Part shown: piece by piece, positions 19,579 to 20,828 of the stretch
Numbering within the stretch: the first letter of the stretch is position 1
How the letters are laid out: each line of letters starts with the position of its first letter
DNA from: a virus
Virus record (IMG/VR): IMGVR_UViG_3300033145_002252
Span: 1-20,828 of that record
Length of the DNA: 20,828 nt
Strand: one strand, 5' to 3'
Notes under the pieces: model-generated
What the model was told of the DNA's origin: nothing
What the model saw: only the letters and a program-made list of their open reading frames with translations
The model's database searches: none
Position numbers and translations under genes: made by a program

Positions 19579-19720
19579 AAAACCTTTGGTTTTGAAGGAT
19601 TCAAGGATTCAAGGGGCCGAGGGTTCAAGGGGTGGTGTCGCTCACGCTCCGCCTTTTTAAAAACGACTTTTTATCCTTCACTCGAACCCTTGAATCCTTG
19701 AATCCTCGAACCCTTTTTTT
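19579..19720. repeat. Intergenic octamer-hairpin repeat, family B copy 1
   Basis: Left arm (from 19597): GGATTCAA twice, then GGGGCCGA and GGGTTCAA, a strict 8-base period. Right arm (to 19720): CGAACCCT, TGAATCCT twice, CGAACCCT, then a T-run into the stop codon of the 196-residue gene. The roughly 50-base centre is shared with copy 2. A small hairpin AAAACC-TTT-GGTTTT (19579-19593) next to it contains the SD of the gpL-like gene. Confidence 0.88.
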
Positions 19721-20311
19721 TTATGCTGCACTTAAGCCTTTTAATTTTATTCCATATCGAAATAATATCGTCATAAACAGCTCTCTGGACAGTTTGTCTT
19801 CCATGAATCTGGCACGGATCCGCAGATATCCGGTAAAGTCAACCGTGATCACTTCGCCGGCTGCGGGCGCTGATACAAAGTCTATACGATCCGAGCTGCT
19901 CTCTCCTCCGCCGGTTAAAATCACATAGTCGGTGGTCAAAGTCTGCTCGACGCCGTCTAAATATACGACTTGAGAAGATGTGCTCCTTCCGGAAATATCA
20001 AACACTTCGGTGACGCCGTCTCCAGTACCACAATACTGTCCAGCATGATTCGGCGATATATTGGCCAAAAGGGCCAGATCATAAATATAAAACGCCTCAG
20101 AAGAGCCCTTCCTGGCCATGTAAAAATCGTACAGGATCTGCATGTCGGATTCGGAAAGAGCGTCATACTGCACCGCAACGTCATACTTCGGAAAGAGCTG
20201 CTTCTGCCTGCGCTGTTCTCCGCCTCTGTCAAAACCGGAAATAAGAGTCTTCCATTCCGGCTCTAAAATGAGCGGGTAAATTGGTTTCGGTGATTCAGGA
20301 TAAGTCGACAT
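19721..20311 (-). CDS. Minor tail protein in the gpM position (DUF2460-like)
   Basis: 196 residues. The N-terminal half (YPLILEPEWKTLISGFDRGG, EQRRQKQLFPKYDVAVQY, then MQILYDFYMARKGSSEAFYI) matches minor tail proteins of the DUF2460/TIGR02217 type, from memory. It is followed by a beta segment typical of these proteins (GDGVTEVFDISGR; VVYLDGVEQTLTTDYVILTG; then IDFVSAPAAGEVITVDF) and a closing helix FMEDKLSRELFMTILF. It lies after the tape measure and before gpL-like, fitting the lambda H-M-L order. AAAGG lies about 9 bases from the ATG. The product caps or extends the tail tip. Confidence 0.75.
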   Translation of the reverse strand: MSTYPESPKPIYPLILEPEWKTLISGFDRGGEQRRQKQLFPKYDVAVQYDALSESDMQILYDFYMARKGSSEAFYIYDLALLANISPNHAGQYCGTGDGVTEVFDISGRSTSSQVVYLDGVEQTLTTDYVILTGGGESSSDRIDFVSAPAAGEVITVDFTGYLRIRARFMEDKLSRELFMTILFRYGIKLKGLSAA

Positions 20312-20353
20312 CTCTTTTTACCTTTGTGTCTTCTTCACTTGTTTTTGTTATAA

Positions 20354-20475
20354 GGATTCAAGGGGTCAAGGGGCCGAGGGTTCAAGTGGTGGTGTCGCTT
20401 TGCTCCGCCTTTTTAAAAACGACTTTTTATCCTTCACTCGAACCCTTGAATCCCTGAATCCTTGAATCCTTTTTT
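20354..20475. repeat. Intergenic octamer-hairpin repeat, family B copy 2
   Basis: Nearly identical to copy 1 (roughly 90% or better by eye). The words GGATTCAA, GGGGTCAA, GGGGCCGA, GGGTTCAA are followed by the common centre (GTGTCGCT, GCTCCGCC, TTTTTAAAAACGAC, TTTTTATCCTTCACT), then AACCCTTGAATCCCTGAATCC and CTTGAATCC plus a T-run. It touches the tape-measure stop codon (20476-20478). Unlike the other five copies, no clear SD hairpin lies at its left end; 42 bases separate it from the next start. Confidence 0.88.
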
Positions 20476-20828
20476 TTACAACGTTCTCCTCATCGTGCTT
20501 CTCAAATTCGTATTCCCAATCATGGCATCGTCTACCACCTTGACAATGCTGCCGGGATTTCTTCTAATCATGTCGTCGAAACTCTTTGCATCATTGGCGT
20601 TGATAATTATGGTTGTACCGCCCCCGCCGCCTTCGGTTTTGACACCCAAGTCGCCGCCGGAAGTACGGGTCAGGGGCAGAATCGCCTCCGGGCCGGCCTC
20701 TCCCATCAGTCCTGCTCCGGATGCAAACGGGAAAACAGTCGGGCGGTTGACGATCCCGCCGCTGGCAAAAGGAACCATGCCGGATTGATTGAAGACGGCG
20801 CCCTGAGCTGCAACCATTCCATCCCACG
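20476..20828 (-). CDS. Tail tape-measure protein, C-terminal end (partial)
   Basis: The frame is open to the right edge, so the gene is cut by the window. The last ~117 residues show the standard tape-measure C-terminus: ASGGIVNRPTVFPFASGAGL, MGEAGPEAILPLTRTSGGDL, then GVKTEGGGGG and TTIIINAND, ending ...RSTMRRTL. Tape-measure proteins set tail length and help DNA entry. The motif at residues LPLTRTSGGDLGVK recurs in the early protein at 672-1385. The stop codon merges with the T-run of repeat B2. Confidence 0.88.
   Translation of the reverse strand, partial: WDGMVAAQGAVFNQSGMVPFASGGIVNRPTVFPFASGAGLMGEAGPEAILPLTRTSGGDLGVKTEGGGGGTTIIINANDAKSFDDMIRRNPGSIVKVVDDAMIGNTNLRSTMRRTL

Noticed and set aside
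13738-20475. CRISPR array
   Set aside because: The repeats are long inverted elements in separate gene gaps, not short direct repeats with regular unique spacers.

Overview
The window is part of a temperate, siphovirus-like phage genome. It covers the end of a leftward late operon (tail tip, receptor binding, lysis), the attachment site and integrase, a rightward lysogeny module, and a leftward early operon. No bacterial housekeeping gene is visible. The lambda-like tail-tip order, PGRP-type amidase and GTA-type 3TM holin suggest a Gram-negative host. The style of the intergenic repeats makes me think of Desulfobacterota, but that is only an inference.

Layout. From 20828 down to 7452 everything is on the minus strand. 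The order is tape-measure C-terminus, gpM-position protein, gpL-like protein with a cysteine cluster, degenerate NlpC/P60 (gpK-like), gpJ-like tip protein, a collar/tip adhesin rich in HxH motifs, a fibre-like protein with fourteen 22-residue repeats, several small structural proteins, and a lysis group (membrane-anchored coiled coil, amidase, secreted beta-rich protein, holin). At 7321-7368 lies the 3' part of a tRNA-Val(GAC) gene, the presumed att core. Next to it on the plus strand is the tyrosine recombinase (6217-7248), preceded by a membrane zinc-ribbon protein, a double-SWIM protein and a CI-like repressor (from 4366). A strong leftward promoter with an overlapping dyad (4281-4307) starts the early operon, which runs to a terminator at 117-151. 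That operon holds a Ner-like regulator, a virion-morphogenesis-like protein, small ORFs, an HNH protein and a DnaA-C-like HTH protein. One plus-strand gene (3761-4069) lies antisense within it.

The phage genes on both sides of the tRNA fragment imply an attP in a non-integrated (or tandem) phage genome rather than a prophage-host junction.

The most unusual features are these. Six gaps between late tail genes are filled exactly, from stop codon to ribosome-binding site, by two families of hairpin repeats whose arms are built of about 8-base units. Five of the six abut a second, small hairpin that holds the Shine-Dalgarno. A tape-measure C-terminal motif (about 78% identity at DNA level over 58 bases) is embedded in the early HTH protein. 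An early-operon leader hairpin pairs the SD of a 26-residue membrane peptide with an upstream copy of the 16S anti-SD sequence.
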